Below, piece by piece: positions 27,891-38,219 of a stretch of 64,000 bases of DNA. Below the pieces are notes generated by a model, which ran no database searches, was not told the DNA's origin, and worked only from the letters and a program-made list of their open reading frames with translations. The position numbers and the translations under genes are program-made. The stretch's first letter is position 1. The number at the start of each line of letters is the position of its first letter. This DNA is from Terrisporobacter mayombei. Lineage in GTDB: Bacteria; Bacillota; Clostridia; Peptostreptococcales; Peptostreptococcaceae. The stretch spans positions 310,001 to 374,000 of the forward strand of contig NZ_JAHZMP010000003.1 of assembly GCF_020748465.1 (NCBI RefSeq), read 5' to 3'.

Positions 27891-29420
27891 TTATTTACTT
27901 ATTAATGAATGACCAGTCATTTCTTCTGGCTTCTCTAAATGCATCATATCAAGGATAGTTGGAGCTATATCTGATAGTCTACCACCACTTAATAATTTTA
28001 CATTTTTAAATTCTTCACCTGTTACTATAAATGGAACAGGGTTAGTTGAGTGTGCTGTTATAACTTTTTTAGTTTCTAAGTCTATCATAACTTCAGCATT
28101 ACCATGGTCTGCAGTTATTATTGAATTACCACCTACTGAGTTCAACTTATCCACTAATTTACCAACACAATCATCCACAGCTTCCACAGCTTTAATAGCT
28201 GCTTCCATAATTCCTGTATGACCAACCATATCAGCATTTGCGAAGTTAACTACTATAAAGTCGTATTTATCTTCATCTATTTTTGCCATAACTTTTTCAA
28301 CTAATTCTGATGCAGACATTTCTGGTTGTAAATCATAAGTTGCAACCTTTGGAGAAGGTATTAATAATCTATCTTCACCTTCATTTGGTTGTTCTACACC
28401 ACCGTTGAAGAAGAATGTAACATGAGCATATTTTTCTGTTTCAGCAGCTCTAAGTTGAGTCTTTTTATTTTTAGCTAAGTACTCACCTAAAGTATTACTT
28501 AATGGTGCTGGACAAAATGCTATGTGAACATTTGGTATAGTTACATCGTATTCTGTTAAGCATACGAAGAAACATTTTATAGGAGATTTTTCAAATCCGC
28601 TAAATTCATCACTTACTATAGCTCTAGTTATTTCTCTAGCTCTATCAGGTCTAAAGTTGAAGAATATAACAGAATCTCCGTCACTTATTTTTCCAACTGG
28701 TTCATTATTTTTAGTTATAACAGTTGGTAATATGAATTCATCATTATTTCCTGCTTTGTAAGAGTTTGCAACAGCTTCACTTGCAGAAGAAGCAGTTTCT
28801 CCTTCTCCTAAAGTCATAGCATTATATGCTTTTTCAACTCTTTCCCATCTCTTATCTCTGTCCATTGCGTAGTATCTACCGTTTACAGTAGCAAACTCAC
28901 CGCATTCTATCTCATCCATGTAATCTTCTATTTCTCTTACATAATGTATAGCACTTTGAGGATCTGTGTCTCTACCGTCAGTAAATGCATGAACATAGAC
29001 TTTTTTTACACCTTTATCATCTGCCATTTTTAATAAAGCTTTTAGATGATCTATATGTGAATGTACTCCACCATCAGATAATAATCCCATAATGTGAAGT
29101 GCTTTTTCTTTTCCATTTTCCATAGCTTGGCTTAATACTTCATTTTTGAAGAAATCGCCACCTTCTATTGCTTTTGTTATTCTAGTTAAATCTTGATATA
29201 CTATTCTTCCTGCACCAATGTTAGTATGCCCAACTTCTGAGTTACCCATTTGTCCATTTGGAAGTCCAACATCAAGACCACTAGCATTTATTAATGTATT
29301 TGGATATTCGTCTACTAATTTTTTTATATTAGGTGTATTAGCTTTGTCTACAGCACTACCCTCTACTTTAGTAGTGTGTCCAAATCCATCCATGATGATT
29401 AAAGCTACTGGTTTTTTCAT
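27891..29420 (-). CDS. gpmI: 2,3-bisphosphoglycerate-independent phosphoglycerate mutase
   Basis: A 509-aa metal-dependent enzyme of the alkaline-phosphatase superfamily. The metal ligand is in IMDGFGHT, the phosphoserine nucleophile in MGNSEVGHTNIGAGR, then THSTNPVPF-like and ADHGNAEVM metal motifs and NFANADMVGHTG. In Firmicutes this manganese-dependent form is pH-sensitive and used during sporulation and germination. It starts 3 nt after tpiA ends, so the two are tightly coupled. Confidence 0.96.
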   Translation of the reverse strand: MKKPVALIIMDGFGHTTKVEGSAVDKANTPNIKKLVDEYPNTLINASGLDVGLPNGQMGNSEVGHTNIGAGRIVYQDLTRITKAIEGGDFFKNEVLSQAMENGKEKALHIMGLLSDGGVHSHIDHLKALLKMADDKGVKKVYVHAFTDGRDTDPQSAIHYVREIEDYMDEIECGEFATVNGRYYAMDRDKRWERVEKAYNAMTLGEGETASSASEAVANSYKAGNNDEFILPTVITKNNEPVGKISDGDSVIFFNFRPDRAREITRAIVSDEFSGFEKSPIKCFFVCLTEYDVTIPNVHIAFCPAPLSNTLGEYLAKNKKTQLRAAETEKYAHVTFFFNGGVEQPNEGEDRLLIPSPKVATYDLQPEMSASELVEKVMAKIDEDKYDFIVVNFANADMVGHTGIMEAAIKAVEAVDDCVGKLVDKLNSVGGNSIITADHGNAEVMIDLETKKVITAHSTNPVPFIVTGEEFKNVKLLSGGRLSDIAPTILDMMHLEKPEEMTGHSLISK

Positions 29421-29423
29421 TAA

Positions 29424-30179
29424 CTATTTCACTCCTTGATAATTAACAAGCGCCATATAATCAGCTGGTTGTAAAGAAGCTCCACCAACTAATGCACCGT
29501 CTATGTCGCTTTGTCCCATTATTTCTACTACATTTCCTGGTTTAACACTTCCACCATATTGTATTCTGACTTCATTAGCTAATTCTCCATATAAAGAAGC
29601 TATTACTTCCCTTATATAAACTATAACATCGTTAGCTTGCTCTGCAGTAGCAGTTTTTCCAGTTCCTATAGCCCAGATTGGCTCGTAAGCTACAACAACT
29701 TTAGCTAAATCTTCTGCTTTAACATTAGTAAGACCTGCAACTACTTGAGTTTTAACAACGTCTTTAGTTTTGTCAGTTTCTCTTTCTTCTAATGTTTCTC
29801 CACAGCAAAGTATTGGATCTATTCCAACTTCTAAAGCTTTTAGTACTTTTTTATTACAAGTTTCATCAGTTTCGTTGAAGTATTCTCTTCTTTCTGAGTG
29901 ACCTATTACAACATAATCCATATCTAATTCTTTAAGCATTGCTGGAGATACTTCTCCTGTGAATGCTCCATTGTCTGCAAAGTGCATGTTTTGAGCACCA
30001 ATTTTTACATTAGTACCTTTTGTAGCTTCTTTTAAGTCTTTTAACATAGTGAAAGGAGCACATATTACAGCATCTACACTTTCATCATTTAATTTACCCT
30101 TTATATCATTAACAAATTCAACAGCTTCTGCTATTGTTTTATTCATTTTCCAATTTCCTGCAATAATAGGTTTTCTCAT
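29424..30179 (-). CDS. tpiA: Triosephosphate isomerase
   Basis: A 251-aa TIM barrel. The substrate lysine is in GNWKMNKT (K12), catalytic His in [12 protein letters not shown], catalytic Glu in [13 protein letters not shown], and phosphate loop in [10 protein letters not shown] and [10 protein letters not shown]. Between pgk (22 nt) and gpmI (3 nt). Confidence 0.97.
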   Translation of the reverse strand: MRKPIIAGNWKMNKTIAEAVEFVNDIKGKLNDESVDAVICAPFTMLKDLKEATKGTNVKIGAQNMHFADNGAFTGEVSPAMLKELDMDYVVIGHSERREYFNETDETCNKKVLKALEVGIDPILCCGETLEERETDKTKDVVKTQVVAGLTNVKAEDLAKVVVAYEPIWAIGTGKTATAEQANDVIVYIREVIASLYGELANEVRIQYGGSVKPGNVVEIMGQSDIDGALVGGASLQPADYMALVNYQGVK

Positions 30180-30201
30180 GGTTATTCCTCCACTTTCAAT
30201 A

Positions 30202-31404
30202 TTATTTGTTATCTAAAGCAACTATTCCTGGTAATTCTTTTCCTTCTAAGAACTCTAATGATGCTCCACCACCAGTTGAAACGTGAGTCATTTTTTCTCC
30301 GAATCCTAATTGGTTAACAGCAGCAGCACTATCTCCACCACCTATTACAGTAGTAGCATCTTCTAAGTTAGCCATAGCTTTTGCTATTGCTAAAGTACCT
30401 TTTGCGAAAGCTTCAAATTCGAATACTCCCATTGGTCCATTCCATACTATTGTTTTAGAGTTATTTACAACGTCTACAAATTTAGCTTCTGATTTAGGTC
30501 CTATATCAAGTCCCATGTGACCTACAGGTATGTTTTGATCTTCTGTTACAACAACTTCTGCATCTGCAGCAAATTTAGCAGCTGCTCTTGAGTCAACTGG
30601 TAATAGGAAGTTAACGCCTTTTTCTTTAGCTTTTTCTAGCATTTCTTTTGCGTAATCTACTTTATCTTCTTCACATAAAGAAGTTCCTATTTCGTATCCT
30701 TGAGCTTTTAAGAATGTGTAAGCCATTCCTCCACCAATTATTATGTTATCAACTTTGTCTAATAATTGATTTATAACTGCTATTTTATCAGATACTTTTG
30801 ACCCTCCAAGTATAGCTGTGAAAGGTCTTACTGGATTTGCTACTGCTTCCCCTAAGAATTTTAATTCTTTTTGGATTAAGTATCCACAAGCTCTTTCCTC
30901 TAAGAATTCTCCAGCACCTACTGTTGAACAGTGAGCTCTATGAGCAGTACCGAAAGCATCATTTACGAATATTTCTGCTAATGAAGCTAATTCTTTAGAG
31001 AAGTTTTCTTCGTTTTTAGTTTCTTCTTTTCTATATCTAGTGTTTTGTAATAATACTACATCACCATTTTCCATTTTTTCTACAGCCGCCCTTGCGTTTT
31101 CCCCAACAACATTGTCATCTGCAGCAAATACTACTTCTTTCCCTAACATTTCAGATAATCTAGCAGCTACCGGCGCCAAAGATAATTCTGGTTTAGGTTC
31201 TCCTTTTGGTTTTCCCATGTGTGAGCAAAGTATAACCTTAGCTCCATTTTCTATTAAGTATTTTATAGTTGGAAGAGCTCCATTTAATCTATTTTCATCA
31301 GTTATTTTTCCGTCTTGTAATGGAACATTGAAATCACATCTTACTAATACTTTTTTTCCGTTTACATTTATATCTTCGATTGTTTTTTTGTTTAACATTG
31401 ACAT
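30202..31404 (-). CDS. pgk: Phosphoglycerate kinase
   Basis: A 400-aa two-domain kinase. Signatures: [57 protein letters not shown], and the nucleotide loop WNGPMGVFE with C-terminal GGGDSAAAV and [20 protein letters not shown] sits 8 nt before the ATG at 31404; a second Met two codons on is possible. Separated from gapA by a strong terminator, so it heads its own unit. Confidence 0.97.
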   Translation of the reverse strand: MSMLNKKTIEDINVNGKKVLVRCDFNVPLQDGKITDENRLNGALPTIKYLIENGAKVILCSHMGKPKGEPKPELSLAPVAARLSEMLGKEVVFAADDNVVGENARAAVEKMENGDVVLLQNTRYRKEETKNEENFSKELASLAEIFVNDAFGTAHRAHCSTVGAGEFLEERACGYLIQKELKFLGEAVANPVRPFTAILGGSKVSDKIAVINQLLDKVDNIIIGGGMAYTFLKAQGYEIGTSLCEEDKVDYAKEMLEKAKEKGVNFLLPVDSRAAAKFAADAEVVVTEDQNIPVGHMGLDIGPKSEAKFVDVVNNSKTIVWNGPMGVFEFEAFAKGTLAIAKAMANLEDATTVIGGGDSAAAVNQLGFGEKMTHVSTGGGASLEFLEGKELPGIVALDNK

Positions 31405-31579
31405 AATACAATCTCCTTTCGTTATTATTACTCCGTATCTATTATATATCTTTCCCCACTGATTTGTATATACTATATATGTATTTTCGCATATATTATG
31501 TTATACTATTCCCCTATTCGGTATATCATTTTACATGTTAAAATTTATTCTTTATTTTTTATACTATTCACTGTTAAAA

Positions 31580-31621
31580 AAAGTCCGGAGCCCGTAGCAT
31601 AAAACTACAAACCCGGACTTT
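31580..31621 (-). terminator. Terminator between gapA and pgk
   Basis: Arms AAAGTCCGG/CCGGACTTT with an inner GTAG/CTAC stem, followed by seven T on the minus strand. It separates the cggR-gapA unit from pgk-tpiA-gpmI-eno, which in Bacillus form one transcript. Confidence 0.85.
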
Positions 31622-31629
31622 ATGTCATA

Positions 31630-32649
<1,020 letters not shown>

Positions 32650-32689
32650 CTACGTGGTGTAATTTTCATTATATTTTTTACTAGTCAAA

Positions 32690-33721
32690 CTAGTTATTTA
32701 CAGTAAGTTCAAGAATTCTTCTTGCACTATCTTCATCTGTAACAAGAACTATATTCTTGTTTAGTTTGGAAATTGGAATAAAAGCTTCTGCTTTTTTTCT
32801 CCCCGCAAATACAGCTATAGTTTCTCTTTTATTTTTGAAAGATTCCATATCAATCCCAACTGTATTTAACTTATAAACAATTTCACCTTTTTTATTAAAG
32901 TAATGGCCAAAGGCTTCACCTATAGCTTCTTTGTCCATTATCTCTTTTGCTTTTTCATCTGATAATTTTCTTCTTTTTACCATTTCATCAGCTCTACCAA
33001 TACTAAATACAAGCACATTGGAATTTTGTATTAATTTCAACGTTTTATTTATTTCTGGTTCTTGTGTAAGAGTTTTTATTGACTCTTCACCAAGCTCATC
33101 TGGTATGTTTAGTAATTTGTAAGTTGAATGTATATTCTTACTTACCTCTGCTACTACATTGTTTGATTGTGTCTCAACATCGAGACCAACACTACCTCTT
33201 GCTGGAACTACTACTGTAGAGCTAAATTTTTTATCACATTTAATTGATTTAGCAAATTCAAGCATTGTACTTCCACCAGCAATTGAAACTATGTCATCAT
33301 CTTTAAGTACACTTAAAAAATATTTTGAAGCTTGTTTCCCAATATCCTTTAGTAAACTGTTATTTTTTTCATAGCTACCAGGTATTAGCAAGACTTTTTT
33401 GATTCCTAGAACCTGTCTTAGCTCTTCTTGAAGAGAATTAAGTCCTATTACATCATTCATACTCTCTTTTAGAGCACTTAATATTTCTTTACCTTCTTCG
33501 GTAATAGTCATACCTTTTAAATTTACATCTATAAGACCTTGTTTTTTTAAAAGTTCTGTTTCTGATCTTATGATTCTCTCTCCACTTTGGAGATTTGTTG
33601 CTAAAGCTCGTCTTCCTATTGGTTCGCTTAAAGATATTTCTCTTAAAATTAAATATCTCTTTGTCATGATGTCAATAACTTCAGGAATTAACTTTTGCTG
33701 AATTTTTAATAAATTTTTCAT
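32690..33721 (-). CDS. cggR: Central glycolytic genes regulator CggR
   Basis: A 343-aa SorC-family repressor. An N-terminal winged helix (about 20-75, with SEPIGRRALATNLQSGERI as part of the DNA-recognition region) precedes the SorC sugar-phosphate-binding domain (about 90-340) with IAGGSTMLEFA, VVPARGSVG and FSIGRADEM. In Bacillus it is inactivated by fructose-1,6-bisphosphate. It lies directly before gapA, and its own leader carries a CggR-type operator, which supports autoregulation. Confidence 0.94.
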   Translation of the reverse strand: MKNLLKIQQKLIPEVIDIMTKRYLILREISLSEPIGRRALATNLQSGERIIRSETELLKKQGLIDVNLKGMTITEEGKEILSALKESMNDVIGLNSLQEELRQVLGIKKVLLIPGSYEKNNSLLKDIGKQASKYFLSVLKDDDIVSIAGGSTMLEFAKSIKCDKKFSSTVVVPARGSVGLDVETQSNNVVAEVSKNIHSTYKLLNIPDELGEESIKTLTQEPEINKTLKLIQNSNVLVFSIGRADEMVKRRKLSDEKAKEIMDKEAIGEAFGHYFNKKGEIVYKLNTVGIDMESFKNKRETIAVFAGRKKAEAFIPISKLNKNIVLVTDEDSARRILELTVNN

Positions 33722-33746
33722 TATTACATCCTCTTGATTTAATAAT

Positions 33747-33826
33747 CGGGACTTTTTATGTCCCTTATACTTATTTTGTGTCCCACAAGATATTTTTATT
33801 GTACTCTAATGAAAACCATTTTTCAA
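33747..33826 (-). promoter_or_regulatory. cggR-gapA promoter with CggR operator downstream
   Basis: Minus-strand promoter: -35 TTGAAA (complement of 33821-33826), 17-nt spacer, -10 TACAAT (complement of 33798-33803). Downstream lies CGGGAC-N6-TGTCC on the plus strand (33747-33763) and a second TGTCC at 33779-33783. The first half is an exact match to the Bacillus CggR operator unit; the second unit keeps only TGTCC and is one base closer than the canonical 21-bp period. An operator inside the transcribed leader fits CggR's roadblock mode. Confidence 0.85.
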
Positions 33827-34025
33827 GTGATTTTTTGTATTTTTTGAAGTAAATTTATTTTAATTTTTGACAAAGAAACACTTTGATTCATGTAATTTAT
33901 TTTGTCCTTTTAAAAAGCATTTTATCCTTTTTTATAAATATGTGTATTTTGCTTTTTTACAATTTTTTTATTATATCTAAGTTTATTTATTAACAATAAA
34001 ATTTTTATAAAAATAAAATAAAAAT
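33827..34025. other. AT-rich spacer without a visible gene
   Basis: Roughly 200 nt of very AT-rich DNA upstream of the cggR promoter. It has runs of T and A and no convincing ORF, structured RNA or repeat; possibly upstream promoter (UP-like) A/T tracts. Confidence 0.5.
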
Positions 34026-34076
34026 AGCCTATAAATTTCAGAAATTTTTATTATTTTTATCTGAAATCCATAGGCT
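34026..34076 (-). terminator. Terminator of the glycerol-3-phosphate oxidoreductase operon
   Basis: Arms AGCCTAT/ATAGGCT enclose ATTTCAGA/TCTGAAAT with a small internal bulge and a T-rich exit on the minus strand, 24 nt past the DUF1667 stop. Confidence 0.82.
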
Positions 34077-34100
34077 TATATTAATAATTTTTCAGTTTTT

Positions 34101-34499
34101 CTATAAAATCTTTCTTAATTCTTCTTTTTCATAAGGCTCACATATATTATCTATTGTTTTAGTGCTTACTATATCTACCCCTGTATTTAATACATTCTTT
34201 ACAATTATATCTCCAACTTTTACCGGAGCAGTGATTTTTATTGTTGATAATATGTTCATTATTTCAAAAACTAAATTTTTTTGTACAGATGAAGATGTTT
34301 TTATTGGAAGCATATTTAAATAGGCTTCTTCTAGTCTTACTGTAGAAGTTATCATTCTTTTGGGGTTGGTAACTTCATCCACGCCATATTTTGCCCCTCT
34401 AATGCAACTATTTCCTTCTACTATATATTGTCCATCTATATTATTAACTATCATTTGACACCCCTTAGGACATACAATACAAGTTATTTCTCTTTTCAT
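34101..34499 (-). CDS. DUF1667 protein (partner of the glycerol-3-phosphate oxidoreductase)
   Basis: A 132-aa cytosolic protein with two Cys pairs: ITCIVCPKGC at the N-terminus and EGNSCIRGAKYGVDE. The family is found almost always after the two flavoproteins seen here and probably carries an iron-sulfur or zinc site; it may act as a GlpC-like electron-transfer subunit. Starts 2 nt after the FAD oxidoreductase ends. Confidence 0.85.
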   Translation of the reverse strand: MKREITCIVCPKGCQMIVNNIDGQYIVEGNSCIRGAKYGVDEVTNPKRMITSTVRLEEAYLNMLPIKTSSSVQKNLVFEIMNILSTIKITAPVKVGDIIVKNVLNTGVDIVSTKTIDNICEPYEKEELRKIL

Positions 34500-34501
34500 A
34501 A

Positions 34502-35779
34502 TTAAACCTCCTCCACGTAAATACTTATATCTTCTTTTATATTAGATAGCTTTTCTTTGTCTATTTTTAAAGTTTCCATTTCTGACGGTATCATATGAGG
34601 TCTTTTCTTTTCTAATATAACTTTATCTCCACTTCTAACAACTAGCTTCTTATTATTGCAAATATTTCTTACTCTCATAAATAAATTTATATCTTCTTTT
34701 GAGTCTAGGTTTAAACTTTGTGGCACAATATAAGATATTCCATCTCCTGCCACAGTGTTTATTTTTTTATGATCTAATTTGCTTAATCTTTCATTCTTGT
34801 TTTTTACATATAAAGCAGCTTCTCTTCCTGCTATTCTACTTTCCTTTGTAACAAAGTCCACCAAGTCATGAACATGAACTACATTTCCACAGGCGAAAAT
34901 TCCTTCTATATTAGTAGACATGCTACTATCCACAATTGGCCCACTAGTTTTTCTGTCTAGTTCTACTCCCACATTGGTAGAAAGCTCATTTTCAGGGATT
35001 AATCCTACAGAAATAAGTAAAGTGTCACATTCTATAAATTCTTCGCTTCCTTGTACAACGTCTCTGTTTTCATCTAGTTTAGCTAAAGTTACACCTTCTA
35101 CTCTGTCTTTTCCATGTATGTAGTTTATACATGTTTGTAGTTTTAAAGGAATACTAAAATCATCTAAACATTGAACTATATTTCTAGTCAGTCCACTAGA
35201 ATGAGGATTTATTTCCACAACACATTTAACTTCAGCACCTTCCAAGGTCATACGTCTTGCCATTATTAACCCTATATCTCCTGAACCGTAGATAACTACT
35301 TTTTTACCTACCATATAGCCTTCCATGTTCATATATCTTTGGGCTGCTCCTGCATTGTAAACTCCTGCTGGTCTATATCCTGGAATATCTATTGCTCCTC
35401 TAGTTCTTTCTCTACATCCCATAGCAAGGACTACCGCATCTGATTTTATTTCTTCTAAACCGTTTTCTCCTAAAGTTCTTACTACTTTGTTTTCTCCATC
35501 ATCATCTATACTAAGAACCATTGTATTCAACACATAATCTATATTATTTTCTGCTACCATTTGAATAAATCGGTCTGCGTACTCTGGCCCTGTTAATTCT
35601 TCTTTAAACTCATGTAATCCAAATCCATTATGGATACATTGATTTAATATCCCACCAAGCTCTCTATCTCTTTCTACTATTAATACTTTTTCTGCTCCGT
35701 TTTTCTTTGCTTCAACAGCTGCTCCAAGTCCTGCAGGACCGCCTCCAATTACTACCACATTATATTTCAACAGTCTCAC
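34502..35779 (-). CDS. FAD/NAD-dependent oxidoreductase (GlpB-like partner)
   Basis: A 425-aa flavoprotein with an N-terminal dinucleotide motif VVVIGGGPAGLGAAVEA, the subfamily loop LGGILNQCIHNGFGLHE, a second nucleotide-binding GSGDIGLIMARRM, and an ACGNVVHVHDLVD FAD-contact near the C-terminus. This family accompanies glpO/glpA-like dehydrogenases in clostridia and likely re-oxidises them with NAD or passes electrons on. It overlaps the dehydrogenase gene by 20 nt. Confidence 0.86.
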   Translation of the reverse strand: MRLLKYNVVVIGGGPAGLGAAVEAKKNGAEKVLIVERDRELGGILNQCIHNGFGLHEFKEELTGPEYADRFIQMVAENNIDYVLNTMVLSIDDDGENKVVRTLGENGLEEIKSDAVVLAMGCRERTRGAIDIPGYRPAGVYNAGAAQRYMNMEGYMVGKKVVIYGSGDIGLIMARRMTLEGAEVKCVVEINPHSSGLTRNIVQCLDDFSIPLKLQTCINYIHGKDRVEGVTLAKLDENRDVVQGSEEFIECDTLLISVGLIPENELSTNVGVELDRKTSGPIVDSSMSTNIEGIFACGNVVHVHDLVDFVTKESRIAGREAALYVKNKNERLSKLDHKKINTVAGDGISYIVPQSLNLDSKEDINLFMRVRNICNNKKLVVRSGDKVILEKKRPHMIPSEMETLKIDKEKLSNIKEDISIYVEEV

Positions 35780-37232
35780 CTCTTACTTCCTTTACTTTTC
35801 CAACTAACATCTTTGAATTTTCATAGTCTTTTAGAACTTCTTCTGGTGCAATATTTAATTCTCTTGCTATAATTTCCACAACCTTTGGTCCACAGAATCC
35901 TCCTTGACATCTTCCCATACCAGGTCTAACTCTTCTTTTTACACCATCTACAGTTCTTGCTCCACAAGGTCTATTTATAGCGTCAACTATTTCTCCTTCT
36001 GTAATATTTTCACATCTACAGATTATAGTTTTATATCTTTTATCTTTGCTTAAAATCTCTTTTTGATCTACTAGGCTCATTTCCATAAAAGGCTTGTTTT
36101 TTGGCCTTATTGGATTGAATTTTTTGTTTAGTTCTAGTTCTTCATTATCTTCATTCATTACTTCTTTTAATAAATCTTCCACATATAAGGCTATGGCTGG
36201 TGCTGATGCTAATCCTGGTGATTCTATTCCTGCCACATTTATAAATCCTTTAGCTACTTTTGACTTAAATATCATAAAATCTCCTGTATTTGGTGTAGCT
36301 CTAACTCCAGCAAAAGAAGTTATTGTTTTTGAAAAATCTATATTAGAAATGGATTTTCTCCCACCATCCGTAATCTTTTTTAATCCAGATTTGCTTGTAG
36401 TTATATCATCTTTTTCCACCACTTGCGCATTTGGTCCTACTAATAAATTTCCATGAACTGTTTGAGTTACTAGTACTCCCTTGCCTTTTTCTGTTGGACT
36501 AGTAAATAAGGTATGACTTGCTTTACGCCCTTCAGATTTATCTAAAATCTTGTATTCTCCCTTTCTTGGTATAATATAAAACTCATTTCCACCAATTAGG
36601 TTATTAATTTTATCTGAATATACTCCAGCTGCATTTATTATATATTTTGATTTTATATTTTCTTTATTTGTTTTTATTTTAAAATAATTTTCTTCTTCTA
36701 TTCTCTTTATATTTAAAACTTCACTTTCCAATTTTAACTCAACACCATTTGTAATAGCATTTTCCATAAGAGCTATGTTGAAATTAAATGGACAAACTAT
36801 TCCAGAGCTTTTACACCAAAGTGCACCTATTACTTCTTCATTAACATTAGGTTCTATTTCTTTCACCTTTTCTCCATCTATTATTTCAATCTCATTTACT
36901 CCATTTTTCAGTCCTCTTTCATATAGTTCATGTATATGTTCCATATCATTTTCATTAAAAGCTAAAACTAATGATCCGTTATTTTTGTATTCAACACTTA
37001 ACTCCTCACAAATGCTCGGATACATCTTGCAACCTAAAACATTTAGCTTAGCCTTTAATGTTCCTTCTTTTGCATCAAATCCGCCATGCACTATGGCACT
37101 ATTCGCCTTAGTTGTACCTTGGCAAACCTCTACACCTTTTTCTAAAACTACCGTTTTTAAATCATATTTTGATAGTTGTCTAGCTATTGCACTTCCTACA
37201 ATTCCAGCACCTATAATTGCTACATCAAACAT
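35760..37232 (-). CDS. Glycerol-3-phosphate dehydrogenase-like FAD oxidoreductase with BFD iron-sulfur domain
   Basis: A 490-aa protein of the DAO/GlpA family. The FAD motif is AIIGAGIVGSAIARQLS; the C-terminal 80 residues form a BFD-like [2Fe-2S] domain with ICRCENITEGEIVDAI and GMGRCQGGFCGPKV. The adjacent GlpP antiterminator and GDPD support glycerol-3-phosphate as substrate. The frame is open 14 codons upstream, but AAGGAGG lies 7 nt before the ATG at 37232. The gene has a long leader with a terminator. Often annotated glpO, but under anaerobic conditions it is more likely a dehydrogenase. Confidence 0.87.
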   Translation of the reverse strand: MFDVAIIGAGIVGSAIARQLSKYDLKTVVLEKGVEVCQGTTKANSAIVHGGFDAKEGTLKAKLNVLGCKMYPSICEELSVEYKNNGSLVLAFNENDMEHIHELYERGLKNGVNEIEIIDGEKVKEIEPNVNEEVIGALWCKSSGIVCPFNFNIALMENAITNGVELKLESEVLNIKRIEEENYFKIKTNKENIKSKYIINAAGVYSDKINNLIGGNEFYIIPRKGEYKILDKSEGRKASHTLFTSPTEKGKGVLVTQTVHGNLLVGPNAQVVEKDDITTSKSGLKKITDGGRKSISNIDFSKTITSFAGVRATPNTGDFMIFKSKVAKGFINVAGIESPGLASAPAIALYVEDLLKEVMNEDNEELELNKKFNPIRPKNKPFMEMSLVDQKEILSKDKRYKTIICRCENITEGEIVDAINRPCGARTVDGVKRRVRPGMGRCQGGFCGPKVVEIIARELNIAPEEVLKDYENSKMLVGKVKEVRGETVEI

Positions 37233-37256
37233 ATTATTGCCTCCTTTTTGATCACA

Positions 37257-37322
37257 AAAATTTGCTTCGCTCATGTCGCCAATGAGATGCCTTCGCTACC
37301 GCTTCAGGCAACTCCGTTGCTC
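37257..37322 (-). repeat. Dispersed structured repeat, copy A (in the glp leader)
   Basis: Read on the minus strand it starts GCAACGGAGTTGCC and ends ATGAGCGAAGCAAATTTTT, with small hairpins such as GCAAC/GTTGC and GCCT/AGGC. An ungapped hand alignment to copy B (52273-52337, plus strand) gives 52 of 65 identical positions. It sits between the leader terminator and the Shine-Dalgarno of the glycerol-3-phosphate oxidoreductase gene. Confidence 0.8.
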
Positions 37323-37328
37323 AAAAAA

Positions 37329-37371
37329 ACAGAGAGTCTCCCTATAATTACTTATAGAAAAGGCTCTCTGT
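37329..37371 (-). terminator. Leader terminator of the glp operon (GlpP-type control)
   Basis: Arms ACAGAGAG/CTCTCTGT (37329-37336, 37364-37371) with a 27-nt interior and seven T beyond on the minus strand. It lies within the untranslated leader, about 100 nt before the dehydrogenase start. GlpP, encoded immediately upstream, is the antiterminator family that acts at such leaders when glycerol-3-phosphate is present. Confidence 0.85.
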
Positions 37372-37433
37372 TCTCCCGCCATATATATTAACTTTTATTG
37401 TTTTTCTGTTTAAAATTTCCTTATATACTAATC

Positions 37434-37462
37434 ATTATATTCAAATGGAATTCTTTTGTCAC
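37434..37462 (-). promoter_or_regulatory. Promoter of the glycerol-3-phosphate oxidoreductase operon
   Basis: Minus strand: -35 GTGACA (complement of 37457-37462), a 17-nt spacer and -10 TATAAT (complement of 37434-37439). It starts a leader of roughly 195 nt that contains the intrinsic terminator and repeat copy A. It lies just past the glpP stop, so this operon can be expressed apart from glpP. Confidence 0.75.
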
Positions 37463-37478
37463 TATTTTTATAACAATA

Positions 37479-38030
37479 TTACCATAGTTCTTTTTTTGTA
37501 GTAGACACTGCCATAGCCCCATATTTTAGTACATCAATAATTTCTTGTTTATCATCAATTAGTCCACCACAAATTATAGGTAGATCTGGAAACTCTTTAT
37601 GTAATCTTTTAACTGCTTTAGTAATTACACCAGGCATAATTTCAATTGCACTTGGTTTTACTCTTCTTATATTTTCCATAGAAGTTTGTAGGGATATAGA
37701 ATCTAATAAAAATATTCTTTGTACCACATTTATATTTTCTTCTAATGCTTTTTTTACTAAACTTATCTTTGTTGTTATTATCCCATCTATGTGAAATTCG
37801 TTCTTTAAGTATTTTACAATTACAGGGTTACTAGAAATTCCCCCTATCATGTCTAAATGAACAAATACACTTTTATTATTTAACTTAAGTTTATTTACTT
37901 TTTCCTTTAATGTTAAAATATCTCCATTTAATAAAAATACAACATTGCAATCGGAATTTATAACTTTCTCTAAATCTTCGTCATCTTTTATAGCTCCTAT
38001 TATTGGATTACATTCTAATAACTCTCTCAT
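37479..38030 (-). CDS. glpP: Glycerol-3-phosphate-responsive antiterminator GlpP
   Basis: A 183-aa TIM-barrel-like RNA-binding regulator. Family features: NPIIGAIKDDEDLEKV, VFVHLDMIGGISSNP, GIITTKISLVKKA, VQRIFLLDSISL, KPSAIEIMPGV and ICGGLIDDKQEI. With glycerol-3-phosphate bound it lets RNA polymerase read through terminators in glp leaders. The leader terminator directly downstream is a plausible target. Divergent from the GDPD gene. Confidence 0.93.
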   Translation of the reverse strand: MRELLECNPIIGAIKDDEDLEKVINSDCNVVFLLNGDILTLKEKVNKLKLNNKSVFVHLDMIGGISSNPVIVKYLKNEFHIDGIITTKISLVKKALEENINVVQRIFLLDSISLQTSMENIRRVKPSAIEIMPGVITKAVKRLHKEFPDLPIICGGLIDDKQEIIDVLKYGAMAVSTTKKELW

Positions 38031-38219
38031 AATTATTTAATTTATCCCTTCCTAAAGTTATACATCAAAATCTACAGTAATAAATATTAAAACAATGTAT
38101 TAACTAAACATCATATCTAAATTGTAGGAAGTATATTAAATAGATGTCAAGCGTTGACAGGTAACATTATTAAACACTATACTAAATTTGATTGATTTTT
38201 GCACAAGGGAGGAAGTAGA

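Noticed and set aside
36094-37251. Long plus-strand ORFs opposite the glycerol-3-phosphate oxidoreductase
   Set aside because: Shadow frames; the minus-strand protein has full FAD and BFD motifs.
37233-37274. Longer start of the glycerol-3-phosphate oxidoreductase
   Set aside because: It includes the AAGGAGG ribosome site and part of the dispersed repeat.
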